Below, piece after piece: positions 53,534 through 62,762 of a stretch of 64,000 bases of DNA (within the stretch, counting starts at the first letter, position 1; every line of letters starts with the position of its first letter). This DNA comes from an uncultured Lachnospiraceae bacterium. GTDB taxonomy: Bacteria; Bacillota; Clostridia; Lachnospirales; Lachnospiraceae. The stretch lies in assembly GCA_910588955.1 (NCBI GenBank), contig CAJURQ010000002.1:137758-201757 (forward strand), in the 5' to 3' direction. Both the position numbers and the translations under genes were made by a program. Under the pieces are notes generated by a model, which saw nothing but the letters and a program-made list of their open reading frames with translations, had not been told where the DNA came from and made no database searches.

Positions 53534-54257
53534 TCTTTTCTGTTCCTTCCCGCTTCGCCCTGCGTATTCCGTACCCCATACGGCAGATCAAAATTGCCAA
53601 AGTAACTTTAATCATATAATAAACAGATTTTTTAAACGTAATAGAGCTTGTCCCGCCCTCTCTCGCCCGCATCTGCACCGGCACTTCCTTCACCCTGCCC
53701 AGATGCATAATCGCCGCCACAATAGCCTCCGGCTCCGGATAATCCATGGGATAATCCTCGCTGTATATTTTGATAAACATTTTATTTACCGCACGGTAGC
53801 CGCTGGTCACATCCATAATGCGCTTCCCGGTCGTCAGCCAGATCAGGGCGCTTAAGATGTTGATGCCCATTCTACGGCTCACTGAGGACTGGAACCCTTC
53901 CTTTTCGAGGAAGCGGGAACCGATCACCACATCCGCCTCGCCGCTTAAAATAGGAGCGAGCAGCCTGTCCAGATAGGCAATATCGTGCTGTCCGTCGCCA
54001 TCCATCTGCACGGCGATATCGTAATCGCACTTGCGCGCATAGACATACCCTGCCTGTACCGCACCGCCTATTCCCATGTTGATTGGCAAATCCAGATAAT
54101 GAAAATTTTCCCTCCGGCATAAGTCGAGCGTGCTGTCGGTAGAACCGTCGTTGATTACCAAATAATCATACTGCGGCGCTTCCTCCATCATATGCTTCAC
54201 AACCTGCACGATGTTTTCCGCTTCATTATATGCCGGTATAATAATCAGGACTCTCAT
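53526..54257 (-). CDS. Dpm1/GacI-like polyprenyl-phosphate glycosyltransferase
   Basis: 243 residues from the ATG at 54257 (AGAGGA 5 nt away); the frame is open farther upstream but that part is the shadow of the neighbouring membrane protein gene. VLIIIPAYNEAENI, VINDGSTDS, AVQMDGDGQHD and GSRFLEKEGFQSS are GT2 motifs of Dpm1-like enzymes; a hydrophobic helix lies near the C-terminus (about 205-230). It should load a sugar on undecaprenyl phosphate, to be used by the YfhO protein encoded next, with DUF2304 as helper. Confidence 0.8.
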   Translation of the reverse strand: MRVLIIIPAYNEAENIVQVVKHMMEEAPQYDYLVINDGSTDSTLDLCRRENFHYLDLPINMGIGGAVQAGYVYARKCDYDIAVQMDGDGQHDIAYLDRLLAPILSGEADVVIGSRFLEKEGFQSSVSRRMGINILSALIWLTTGKRIMDVTSGYRAVNKMFIKIYSEDYPMDYPEPEAIVAAIMHLGRVKEVPVQMRAREGGTSSITFKKSVYYMIKVTLAILICRMGYGIRRAKREGTEKNA

Positions 54258-54313
54258 TTTTTCCTCTCGTTTCATATCCATTTCCCATCTGATTTCCGTA
54301 TCTGTCCTTTCCT

Positions 54314-55918
54314 TTACTCCGCCTTCTTTTTCGCGTTCCATTTCTTCCATATTCCCAATACCCTGCCACGGACATAAATGTTCCACAACTTCCGAAGCAG
54401 TATATAATAGGCGATATAGAACATGCCAAACGCATATACCAAATACCTCTGCTGCCCAAAAAACACCAGCGATATGACAATCACCAAAACCAAATTCGTC
54501 CCCAGAATAAGCGCCATAAACTCCGCATTGCTCTCCGCGACTTTTTTGTCCACATATCCCCAGAACATCAGAGCCACCGCCGACAGATAGAGAAAAAGCG
54601 TCACTAAATGGCACAGGAGATAAATCGGCGCGATCTGGAAAAAAACAGTGCAGATAAATGCTTGCGGAAGCAGCATCAGCGTGTGGTAGAGGAAACGGAC
54701 AAAATGTGCCTGCAGCAGTTTGACCCCTACCGTTTGAAGACTGCGATTCCATACATCGTTAAATTCACCGCTCTCATATATTTCCGGATAATTTTCCCGA
54801 TAATACAGCTCGCCCACAGGTATACAGGTTTTGCCTGCCCGCCCGATACCACCGACAATATCCTTCCACATCCAAAGCCCTTTTTTCTCGTAAGCGTATC
54901 TCTGCTGTTCCCGATCCACCGCCTCAAAGAGAACCTCATACAGACCGCGGAGCATCTCATCCTCATAAAGCCACACATCCCCCTCGTCTGCCTCGTACAT
55001 CCCCCTCGACAGGATGAGCGAGGTGGTCTGGCTTATATTGATTGATGGTCCTCCTGCAGCCTTTTCTGCCTGTCTGTCCTGTATCGCTGCCGCTATTTCT
55101 TCTCTTTCCCTGTCTTCCCCATCTTCTGACACACTGAAATCTTTATAATATTCCGGGTCCTGTACCTTCATAACAAACATGTTGACCTGTATGTTATTTT
55201 GGATCAGATCATAATACCCCTCCACCGTCCGCGCGCTGATCCGAATACCGGACAAGCTGATCAGCACACAGCCTGCAATCCCCACCCAAAATCCTGCCAG
55301 ACGTTTTCGCCCTGTATCGCCCTTCCCCCACATCACATACAGAAATACGATACCGCATACCCCGAATAAAATTTGGAGCTGGGAACGCAGCATCGTCAGC
55401 AGAAACACCATCACGTAAGAAACAGCCACCCACCCTACATGCTTTTGCCAGACTGCGCGGAGCAAAAACAGCATCAACAGATAAAAAGCGCCGTACGCCA
55501 GTCCCTCTGTAAGAATCGTCTGCGTCATCATCGCCTGCGGCATTTCCGTCGTAAACGGAAGAAGCGTCAGAAGTAACACAAAATATCCTTCTATATAACA
55601 CAAAGAAAACTTATTTTTTATCTCCTTCACAAAGAAAACAATACAAACCGTGGAAAAAAGCGCCTGCTCCAAGATCACAAAATCCAGATATGTGTCCATA
55701 CCGAACAGCCACTGGTTTACAAAGAGAAAAAAAGGATAGATCGGCATAACTCCCTCGAAACGTTCTATCCTCATATAAGCGCCGCTGTCATCAAATAAAA
55801 CCGGTTCCCTTGACCCGACGAACAGAAAGACGAAAAGCGCGAGCACAGCCAGAGACCCGTAAAAAAGCCGCTCCCTTTGCCTTGTATTCAGCCGAAACTT
55901 CCTTCCTCTTTCCTCCAT
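54314..55918 (-). CDS. Polytopic membrane protein, probable GT-C type
   Basis: About 534 residues from the ATG at 55918 (GGAG six nt upstream; an ATG at 55951 lies in the ABC gene). It has about ten membrane helices. Early loop LFDDSGAYMRIERFEGVMPIYP contains the paired acidic residues expected for GT-C enzymes. A soluble loop of about 160 residues (about 255-420) splits the helices. The family is not recognised. Its place between an ABC flippase and the side-chain module supports a role in glycan assembly outside the membrane. Confidence 0.5.
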   Translation of the reverse strand: MEERGRKFRLNTRQRERLFYGSLAVLALFVFLFVGSREPVLFDDSGAYMRIERFEGVMPIYPFFLFVNQWLFGMDTYLDFVILEQALFSTVCIVFFVKEIKNKFSLCYIEGYFVLLLTLLPFTTEMPQAMMTQTILTEGLAYGAFYLLMLFLLRAVWQKHVGWVAVSYVMVFLLTMLRSQLQILFGVCGIVFLYVMWGKGDTGRKRLAGFWVGIAGCVLISLSGIRISARTVEGYYDLIQNNIQVNMFVMKVQDPEYYKDFSVSEDGEDREREEIAAAIQDRQAEKAAGGPSINISQTTSLILSRGMYEADEGDVWLYEDEMLRGLYEVLFEAVDREQQRYAYEKKGLWMWKDIVGGIGRAGKTCIPVGELYYRENYPEIYESGEFNDVWNRSLQTVGVKLLQAHFVRFLYHTLMLLPQAFICTVFFQIAPIYLLCHLVTLFLYLSAVALMFWGYVDKKVAESNAEFMALILGTNLVLVIVISLVFFGQQRYLVYAFGMFYIAYYILLRKLWNIYVRGRVLGIWKKWNAKKKAE

Positions 55919-55931
55919 ATCCTTCTCCGTC

Positions 55932-57710
55932 TTATTCTCCGAATATCTCATCCTTACTCTTCTGTGTCACCGTTCCCTCTCCCACCTCAAAAATCACATC
56001 CACGTTGCGGATTGTGGTAAGCCTGTGGGCAATGATTATCATGGTTTTCATGCCTTGCAGATGCTCGATCGCCTCCATGACCGCCGCCTCCGTCTCATTG
56101 TCCAAGGCGGAAGTCGCCTCGTCAAGCACAAGGATTTCCGGGTCGTGGTAGAGCGCTCTGGCAATACCGATACGCTGTCTCTGTCCGCCGGATAATCTGA
56201 CGCCCCTGTCGCCTACAATGGTGTCCAGCCCGTGCGGCAGACTGTCGATAAATTCCCGCAGCTGCGCCTTTTCTACAGCCGCTCGCACCGCCTCCTCGTC
56301 AATCAGCCCCTCCCGTATGCCAAAAGCGATGTTGTTGCGGATCGTATCGTCGGAGAGATAGATGGTCTGGGGAATATAGCCCACCTGCGCATGAAATGTC
56401 TTCGGCTGCTCGTGAACGTTGATCCCGTCAGCCATCACCCTGCCCTTTACAGGCGTCAAAAGACCGAGGATGATATCCACCATAGTTGTTTTTCCAGAGC
56501 CGGTAGAACCGATAAAAGCTACGGTCGTTCCTCTCTTAATCGCGAAGCTCACATCGTCCAGCACCCACTCCTCCGTGTCCGGATAGTGGTAGGACACCCC
56601 CTGCACCTGAATCTCCTTTTGCAGCCTCCAATCCGCCTTTCTCTCCCCTTCCTCATTCGCGGTCAAGCCCTCAATTCTCACCAAATCGTGATACACGAGC
56701 TCCACCGACGGAAGGGCGTAGAGCATGTTTGAAGCGTGCTCATTGATCCGCCCGACGCTTGGCATCAGCCGCATTGCCGCCACCGCAAATGCCGCAAGCT
56801 GGGAGATAAAGTAAACGGAATCCGCCTCGCCAAAAAGAAGTTTCACGATCACGGCAACCAGAAGTCCCGTCATGGAGACGGCTTCCACGGTATATTTGGG
56901 CAGAATGGAAATGGTTCTGGCAATGCGCAGCCCTCTGGCATATTTTTCCCAATATTTCCGAAATTCATCGGTAAAATAGGACTCGCGCTCCAAAATCTTG
57001 ATCTCCTTGATACCGCCCAGCGCCTGATTCATCCACTGAAAAATTTTACCCTGATATCCCTGATTCTCAAACCCCAGCCGTCTGCTGTATTTCCTGCTTA
57101 TCATCAAAAAACCGCCCACAAAAAATGCCAAAAATCCCAACACAATGATGGTGATGGACTTGCTGACCACCAGCAGGTAAATCACAAGGACACCGGACAC
57201 CATAAACTCAGCCCCCAGCTCCAACGCATAGAGAATGACCTGCATAAACCGCGACGTGTCCTCGTGAAGACTTCTCTGTAAAATCGCAATATTATGGTTC
57301 AGATGAAAGGTGTAAGGCTCTTTCATGTAGGCGGCGAGCAGTCTTGTTGACAGCTTCATCTGCGTGTTGTAGGAAAAGCGGAAAATATAATCCTTCTCCA
57401 GAATCAGATATATGTTCTTAATCACATAGATCCCGATAATGCCGACTGAAATCATCGCGATAAAACTCTTGTTGGACTGAAAGTGAAATAAGTCAAAAAC
57501 CGCCTTCAGATACCATCTGTCCTGAATAACGTTCTGATTTTGCAGGACATCAATAAAGGGCACAAACACCATAACCGCAAGAAGTTCGAGCAAACTGCCG
57601 ACCACAATTGCCGCCGTGAGAAGGACCAGTTTCCACTTATCTCTTTTGTCAAATATATATCCAAGCTTGGAAAGCAGGGACACCTGCTTTTTTTCTCCTG
57701 TTTCTCTCAT
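55932..57710 (-). CDS. PglK-like ABC transporter (second copy)
   Basis: About 592 residues from the ATG at 57710; a GTG at 57755 overlaps the upstream stop as GTGA and is an alternative. Membrane domain in residues 20-330; ATPase with GSTGSGKTT near residue 400, VPQ-type Q-loop (IPQTIYL), LSGGQRQRIGIARAL, LVLDEATSALD and AHRLTT. It is similar in type to 28339-30135 but clearly diverged in the membrane domain, so it may carry a different lipid-linked sugar. Homodimeric, cytoplasmic membrane. Confidence 0.85.
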   Translation of the reverse strand: MRETGEKKQVSLLSKLGYIFDKRDKWKLVLLTAAIVVGSLLELLAVMVFVPFIDVLQNQNVIQDRWYLKAVFDLFHFQSNKSFIAMISVGIIGIYVIKNIYLILEKDYIFRFSYNTQMKLSTRLLAAYMKEPYTFHLNHNIAILQRSLHEDTSRFMQVILYALELGAEFMVSGVLVIYLLVVSKSITIIVLGFLAFFVGGFLMISRKYSRRLGFENQGYQGKIFQWMNQALGGIKEIKILERESYFTDEFRKYWEKYARGLRIARTISILPKYTVEAVSMTGLLVAVIVKLLFGEADSVYFISQLAAFAVAAMRLMPSVGRINEHASNMLYALPSVELVYHDLVRIEGLTANEEGERKADWRLQKEIQVQGVSYHYPDTEEWVLDDVSFAIKRGTTVAFIGSTGSGKTTMVDIILGLLTPVKGRVMADGINVHEQPKTFHAQVGYIPQTIYLSDDTIRNNIAFGIREGLIDEEAVRAAVEKAQLREFIDSLPHGLDTIVGDRGVRLSGGQRQRIGIARALYHDPEILVLDEATSALDNETEAAVMEAIEHLQGMKTMIIIAHRLTTIRNVDVIFEVGEGTVTQKSKDEIFGE

Positions 57711-57751
57711 ATCGCAACTTGCCTTTCTGCTCCGCTTCTCAAATATCCGCC

Positions 57752-58327
57752 TCACTCAAACAGTGCGCTGCACAGATTGCTGTGGGAATCCCGATCGCTT
57801 ATCTTTCTTGCCGGATTCCCCGCCCAAGTAGTGCCGGGCTCCGCAATATCCCTAATCACCACGGCATTCGCTCCCACAGCCACATCATCCGCTATGCGCA
57901 CCGCGCCGATCACCTTCGCGCCGCTTCCGAAATAGCAGTTATCTCCGATCACAGCCGCCTCATGGCTTCCGTTCGTCGCGCCGATGGTCACGCCCTCCTG
58001 CAGACGGCAGTTTCTTCCGGCACGCGCATTTCCGTGCACAACGATCGTCCCGTAATGCGGCATGGCAAGCCCCGGTCCGAACACGTTCGGTGAGATCGTA
58101 AACCCAAGCCGCACACTCAGGCGGTGGAAGCGCATTTTATGCCACTTCCCGATCAGCTTTCCCGCCACTCCATGCCGGCAGTTTAAGTCATACTCCACCT
58201 TCCGGAGCAGAATCTCAAACTTCCAGATTTCATCCCCAAAGAGCCGTGGACGCGCATCCCGCTGCCTCCCGAGCGCGAGCCGATCCTGTTTTAAATATTC
58301 CCGGTACTTCTGCTTACTGTCTATCAT
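57752..58327 (-). CDS. Serine-acetyltransferase-like hexapeptide enzyme
   Basis: 191 residues. A helical N-terminal segment (1-90) precedes a left-handed beta-helix with VFGPGLAMPHYGTIVVHGNARAGRNC, QEGVTIGATNG, IGDNCYFGSGAKVIG and AGNPARKI. This layout matches the short CysE/SAT family common in capsule clusters, where members probably acetylate sugars rather than serine. It overlaps the GT-D gene by 4 bp. Acceptor unknown. Confidence 0.75.
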   Translation of the reverse strand: MIDSKQKYREYLKQDRLALGRQRDARPRLFGDEIWKFEILLRKVEYDLNCRHGVAGKLIGKWHKMRFHRLSVRLGFTISPNVFGPGLAMPHYGTIVVHGNARAGRNCRLQEGVTIGATNGSHEAAVIGDNCYFGSGAKVIGAVRIADDVAVGANAVVIRDIAEPGTTWAGNPARKISDRDSHSNLCSALFE

Positions 58328-59187
58328 ACTCTCACCTTAATCTGCTCAAGATACGACGTATACCCTGCCGCCCGGTTCGCCTCCTCGCTGATGCAGTCAT
58401 GTTTCTCCAATTTCATCTTCCCGGGGGCGCGCCTCACAAACCACTCGTACTCCATGTCAAGATTCCCGATATCCAACACGCGGTACCCCCGCTCGAACAG
58501 TTTCACCGCAAGAAACTTCGCCGCCACTCCAACCGACAGCAAAAACAGCCTGTCCTTGCCGTAAGCCGTACAGGCATCCAGAATGGCGGGAATCGCTCTG
58601 TAAGCGTCGCTGGGCGGACAGATGATGCGCTCTATGCTGCGCGCCGTATCCAGCAGGTCGTTGCCGACGCCGTTGTGCGTCCGCTCCCCCTCCACCACAA
58701 CAATGTCTCTATTTTCCCATATTTTTCTAACTTTAGCAAACTGCGCCCCACAGCCGCTCCGATCGGCGGCGTAATAATAACAGCGGGAGACAAATGTGCT
58801 GTAGTACACCCTGTCGGGATTACAGTATGTCTCGTAAGTTTTTCTGTTGAAAAGCAGGTGGTCCTTCCAGAACTGTCTGCTGTCTCTGTGATGGTCGGAG
58901 AGGGTTTCAAAGATACCCGGTATCGTCACAATCAGGTCGTCATGGGGATACGCCAAAATCTCCGCAAGTCCCTTTGCGATCTCCGGATCCGCCTTCTGCA
59001 GCATCAGATCGCCGCCCTTTATCATCACGATCTCTCCGTCCCCGAAACGCACCATGCTCTTTTCGGTGTGCAGGAGCACATCTATGGTCTCGTCGATGGA
59101 ATGCACCTTTATTCGATTGTGCAGGACGCCTTTCTCATATAAAAAATAGGCAATCGCCGCCGGTATATCCTTGAATTTTTGTCTCAA
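58324..59187 (-). CDS. GT-D fold glycosyltransferase (DUF1792 family)
   Basis: 287 residues. VRFGDGEIVMI and the DDLIVTIPGIF region are in the N-terminal half, and VVEGERTHNGVGNDLLD is the hallmark of the DUF1792/GT-D family. The studied member, Streptococcus parasanguinis DGT1, is a metal-dependent glucosyltransferase of a new fold. It likely adds a hexose to the glycan. It overlaps the GT4 gene by 4 bp on one side and the acetyltransferase by 4 bp on the other. Confidence 0.82.
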   Translation of the reverse strand: MRQKFKDIPAAIAYFLYEKGVLHNRIKVHSIDETIDVLLHTEKSMVRFGDGEIVMIKGGDLMLQKADPEIAKGLAEILAYPHDDLIVTIPGIFETLSDHHRDSRQFWKDHLLFNRKTYETYCNPDRVYYSTFVSRCYYYAADRSGCGAQFAKVRKIWENRDIVVVEGERTHNGVGNDLLDTARSIERIICPPSDAYRAIPAILDACTAYGKDRLFLLSVGVAAKFLAVKLFERGYRVLDIGNLDMEYEWFVRRAPGKMKLEKHDCISEEANRAAGYTSYLEQIKVRV

Positions 59188-60332
59188 TGCAGATTCTCCC
59201 GCAGGATTTTCTCCCGCATCCCTATAATGGTATCGAAATAATTTTTAAAATTATATTTATCTACTACCGCGCGGTAGCCTGCCGCCCCCATGGACAACAT
59301 CCTCTCCCGATCCGACAGCATATCGTCCAGCTTATAAAGCATGTCCGCCTCGTCGCAGTCGCGGAACCGGAAACCTGTCACGCCATCCTCCACATAACAT
59401 GCCGTGCCGTTGGTGTCGCTGCAGATCACCGGGAGGGAATAACTCATAGCCTCCAGCTGCGATACCGACGCCATCTCCAGCGTACTCGGGATCACATACA
59501 GATCCGCCGCCAGATACTCCCGCTCCATGTCGCGCCTTACCACGTTCGTCTTCACCGTAACTAACTGCTCCATCCGGTGTTCCCGCACATACTTTTTCAC
59601 CTGCTCACAGTATTCCTTCTGAAAATGGTTCGTCGCTTCTCCCACAAGCGTCACACAAATCTCGTATTTGTTCTGAAGCTGCTCCACGGCACGCAGCAGT
59701 TCCAGATGGTGCTTCCTGATCTCATACTTCCCTATGCAGAGGATATGTACCCTGCCGTCCGCAAAATAAGTCCGCTCCTTCGGCGCTCTCTGCGGATTGA
59801 CCACAAAAGGCACGAAATAGTCGTTCTCCTTCACTGTCATCCCCGGCTTTTTCTCCCCCATCACAGGGGTCATACGAAGCGGCGGCGTCATGCGATCCAC
59901 GAGACGGTGTTTCAAATCTGTCTTCGCGGGCTCCGACCAGAGCGGATTCTGGTTGTAGAGAATGCATGGATACCCGTTTTTCTTACAAATATAGTAAGCC
60001 GCCATGGAATACACAGAGCGCTCCCGCAAAATGACCAGATCCGGCGCAAAGCCGCAAATCAACTTTCTCAGTTTCCCAAAAGGTGGGAAACCATGTTGTA
60101 TCTTAAACACGACTGCCGTTGGGTCTTTTCTGTGAATCACCTTCATATACAAAAAATCGATGAGCCTGTACAGCCACGAATACCCTAGCACAATGGGCGT
60201 CACACAGGAGTAGTCCTCAATGATGGCGGCATAGTGGCTGATAAAACGCACCTCATGCCCGCTCTCCGTGAGTCCCTTCATAATATCCATCTGGTTCGTA
60301 TGATAACGCGGCGCCACATACAGGAATTTCAT
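59184..60332 (-). CDS. GT4 family glycosyltransferase
   Basis: 382 residues from the ATG at 60332, which has GGGAGG 6 nt upstream; an in-frame ATG at 60347 lies over that site. KFLYVAPRYHTNQMDIMKGL opens the acceptor domain; ILCIGKYEIRKHHLELLRAV and YVIPSTLEMASVSQLEAMSYSLPVICSD form the donor site with E-x7-E. It overlaps the GT-D gene by 4 bp, so the two products are made in step. Confidence 0.86.
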   Translation of the reverse strand: MKFLYVAPRYHTNQMDIMKGLTESGHEVRFISHYAAIIEDYSCVTPIVLGYSWLYRLIDFLYMKVIHRKDPTAVVFKIQHGFPPFGKLRKLICGFAPDLVILRERSVYSMAAYYICKKNGYPCILYNQNPLWSEPAKTDLKHRLVDRMTPPLRMTPVMGEKKPGMTVKENDYFVPFVVNPQRAPKERTYFADGRVHILCIGKYEIRKHHLELLRAVEQLQNKYEICVTLVGEATNHFQKEYCEQVKKYVREHRMEQLVTVKTNVVRRDMEREYLAADLYVIPSTLEMASVSQLEAMSYSLPVICSDTNGTACYVEDGVTGFRFRDCDEADMLYKLDDMLSDRERMLSMGAAGYRAVVDKYNFKNYFDTIIGMREKILRENLH

Positions 60333-60347
60333 GCAATCCTCCCCCAT

Positions 60348-61355
60348 CTATTTCTGCCTGATATATTTGTTCTCTTTCAGACTGTACCTGCCGCCCTTTA
60401 AGAATTTATGCTTGATCACCCACCATCCGGGAACCCAGATATACTTGTGCATTGCCGGTGAAGCGGATCCGATCATCCAGCAGTTTCTGTCGCATTTCCT
60501 CGTGCACTCTCTCACCCGCTCCGCCTGCTCGGAGTTCCAAAGCTCATCCCAGCTCTGTTCCCGCAGATTCCCCATCACCGCCTTCTTTTCCATCCCGTTG
60601 CAGGGAATCACATCGCAGAAGGGATCAATAAAAAAGGCATTTTTCGACATATCACAGGGCAGAAGCCTTTTATTGCCATAAATATAATTGATCAGCCCGT
60701 GGTTAAAGTAGGCGCGGAACCATTTTTTGGGTGAGCTGCTCTTCAGCAGCTCGTTAATCAGCTTCTCAAAATTCTGCGCCACCTTGTACTTGTCGTCGAT
60801 TTTATTGTCCGTCTTGCGGAAGTAGAAAGAATTGTGCAGAGTCGCCGTGGCAAACTCCATCCCCATATCGTTAGCGATATTGTATAGCGGCACCAGATCC
60901 TCGCAGTTCATGTCCTGCACCGTCATCCCGAACCCCACGTCGGGATGCCCCATCTCCACAAGCGTCTTAAGGGTCTTATAGCCTCTGTTAAAGCCGTCGG
61001 GAATCCCGCGTATCTTATCGTTCGTCTCCTGCAGCCCTTCAATGCTGATACGGATTCCCACCTTAGGGAACTCTCTGCACAGCGCAATAATCCGCTCCGT
61101 AAAGTACCCGTTAGTAGATATGACAATCCTGTCACTTTTTTTGTAAAGCTCCCGCACAATATCCGGAATATCCTGTCTGATAAATGGCTCGCCGCCCGTA
61201 ATGTTCGTAAACGCCATCTCCGGCAGCTTCTTGATATCCTCCAGCGTGATCTCCTCGTCCGGTCTTGTCGGATCCCGGAAACAGTCGCACATGTTACATC
61301 GGGCGTTACACCTATACGTCACTATGACCGTTCCATACAAAGTTCTTCTTGCCAT
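60348..61355 (-). CDS. Radical SAM protein with SPASM-like cysteine tail
   Basis: 335 residues. Cys16, Cys20 and Cys23 (CNARCNMC) bind the radical SAM 4Fe-4S cluster, and ITGGEPFIRQDI is the GGE motif. The C-terminal region holds further cysteines (DPFCDVIPCNGME, ECTRKCDRNCW) that could bind a second cluster as in SPASM or twitch domains. Such enzymes in glycan loci act on sugars or peptide precursors by H-atom abstraction. No peptide precursor gene is visible nearby. Its role here is unknown. It lies 16 bp upstream of the GT4. Confidence 0.85.
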   Translation of the reverse strand: MARRTLYGTVIVTYRCNARCNMCDCFRDPTRPDEEITLEDIKKLPEMAFTNITGGEPFIRQDIPDIVRELYKKSDRIVISTNGYFTERIIALCREFPKVGIRISIEGLQETNDKIRGIPDGFNRGYKTLKTLVEMGHPDVGFGMTVQDMNCEDLVPLYNIANDMGMEFATATLHNSFYFRKTDNKIDDKYKVAQNFEKLINELLKSSSPKKWFRAYFNHGLINYIYGNKRLLPCDMSKNAFFIDPFCDVIPCNGMEKKAVMGNLREQSWDELWNSEQAERVRECTRKCDRNCWMIGSASPAMHKYIWVPGWWVIKHKFLKGGRYSLKENKYIRQK

Positions 61356-61402
61356 CTAGCGCAATCTCCTATCAGTCACTATTCTGTATCCTATATGTTG
61401 CC

Positions 61403-61532
61403 CGGATGAAAGTTAATTTCTCAAGGAGCCCCTAAAGTAACGCCAGCGTTTAGCGAGGTTCTTACGAGCTTAGCGTCTGCTGCGTTACGATCGGAGCAAA
61501 AGCGCGGCGACGCAGAAATTAACTTTCATCCG
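61403..61532. repeat. MITE-like 130-bp palindromic element with 19-bp terminal inverted repeats
   Basis: Perfect 19-bp ends (61403-61421 CGGATGAAAGTTAATTTCT and 61514-61532 AGAAATTAACTTTCATCCG) bracket about 90 bp with further pairing (GTAACGCAGC against GCTGGCGTTAC) and TTAGCG words. No transposase. It lies between the radical SAM gene and the GT4 gene at 61519, whose last codons and TAA are inside the right end. Likely a mobile or extragenic repeat of this genome. Confidence 0.8.
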
Positions 61533-62754
61533 TGCTCCCATTATATACATTTCTTATTATTTTATCACAATATTCCCCAATTGTATCGAATTTTATCTCT
61601 TTACAGTTTTCCCGATACGTCCGGCACAGATCTGGCTGATCCCAAAGTTCCCTGATATGCGCGGTCAGCTCCTCCGCGTCCCCGCCCCGGAAAAGCTCTC
61701 CAGTCCGTCCAGCCTGCACCAGTTCCGGCGCGCCGCCAAGGTCTGAGACGAGCACCGGCGTGCCGTACATCTGCGACTCCATCACGGAAAACGGACAGTT
61801 TTCGTACCACTCGGAAGGATAGACTGAAAACCGTGCCCCCGCAATGAGCCTGTGCAGCGCCTCCCCCGTGACAAACCCTCTATTCTCCACATTTTTCACT
61901 TTGGAAACCTGTTCCGCAAGCGGACCTGTCCCGGCAAAAACAAAGGGAATGTCCGGCAGTGCCTCACACGCCGCAAGGAGTGTGCCGATTCCCTTCTCCT
62001 CGGAAAAGCGCCCGAAGTAGAGCACATAATCTCCCTGTTTCACTGCCTCGCCTGTGCTGCTGCAGTTTTCTTCCGCCCGCTCCACAAAATTCCGCATCAT
62101 CACGGTTTTTTCCTCCAGAAGCGGACTGGTGTCAAGCTGTCTCTTTATAAACTCGCTGGGACAGACAATCACGTCAACCATACCGTAAGTTCTGCGCAGC
62201 ATATAATATTTTGCCTCGATCGTTCCCAGCAGGCTCTTTGCGCGCGAATTGTGGATGCAGCGGTTTTTCGTGCACATGCCGAAATACCCGCCCCGGCAGT
62301 CGAAACAGATTTTTCCCGTGGCGGGAACGCGCATCATATGGTTCGGGCAGACCCACTGGTAATCGTGCGCCGTGTACACAATCTTCACTTTTCTTCCTGT
62401 TCTCTTCTCATAGGCGCGCACCGCGTAAATTACGGAGGGCGTGAGCTGGAAATTGATGTTGTTTAAGTGCACCACATCGGGATTCATATCCCGAAGCACC
62501 CTGCCCATCCTGCGCTTCGCCTCAAAGGAATAGATGATTTTAAAGGGATAGAGCAGCTTTTGCAGCTTTCCCGTATGGAAGTCCATATCGGACGTGTAAC
62601 AGTCGATCCGGTTTCCCACAATACGCCCCTCGTGCTCCATCCCGAAATACTGTACCTCGTATCCCCTCTTTTGTAATTCTTCCCCCAACCGGAAAATATA
62701 AGTCTCCGATCCGCCGTTTGGATATAAAAATTTGTTTACCAGTAAAACTTTCAT
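61519..62754 (-). CDS. GT4 family glycosyltransferase, C-terminus inside repeat element
   Basis: 411 residues from the ATG at 62754 (8 bp after the CotH stop; frame also open to 62772). VLLVNKFLYPNGGSETYIFRLGEEL opens it; YTAHDYQWVCPNH, VLYFGRFSEEKGIGTLLAAC and VYPSEWYENCPFSVMESQMYGTPVLVSDLGG give the GT4 donor site. The final residues STDES and the stop are encoded by the right end of the palindromic element, so the original C-terminus may have been changed slightly. Function should be intact. Confidence 0.85.
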   Translation of the reverse strand: MKVLLVNKFLYPNGGSETYIFRLGEELQKRGYEVQYFGMEHEGRIVGNRIDCYTSDMDFHTGKLQKLLYPFKIIYSFEAKRRMGRVLRDMNPDVVHLNNINFQLTPSVIYAVRAYEKRTGRKVKIVYTAHDYQWVCPNHMMRVPATGKICFDCRGGYFGMCTKNRCIHNSRAKSLLGTIEAKYYMLRRTYGMVDVIVCPSEFIKRQLDTSPLLEEKTVMMRNFVERAEENCSSTGEAVKQGDYVLYFGRFSEEKGIGTLLAACEALPDIPFVFAGTGPLAEQVSKVKNVENRGFVTGEALHRLIAGARFSVYPSEWYENCPFSVMESQMYGTPVLVSDLGGAPELVQAGRTGELFRGGDAEELTAHIRELWDQPDLCRTYRENCKEIKFDTIGEYCDKIIRNVYNGSTDES

Positions 62755-62762
62755 ACGCGCGC

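Noticed and set aside
54258..54752. Upstream extension of the Dpm1-like GT2 frame
   Set aside because: It overlaps the membrane protein gene in another frame and shows no domain; the ATG at 54257 starts the family's standard N-terminus with a good ribosome site.
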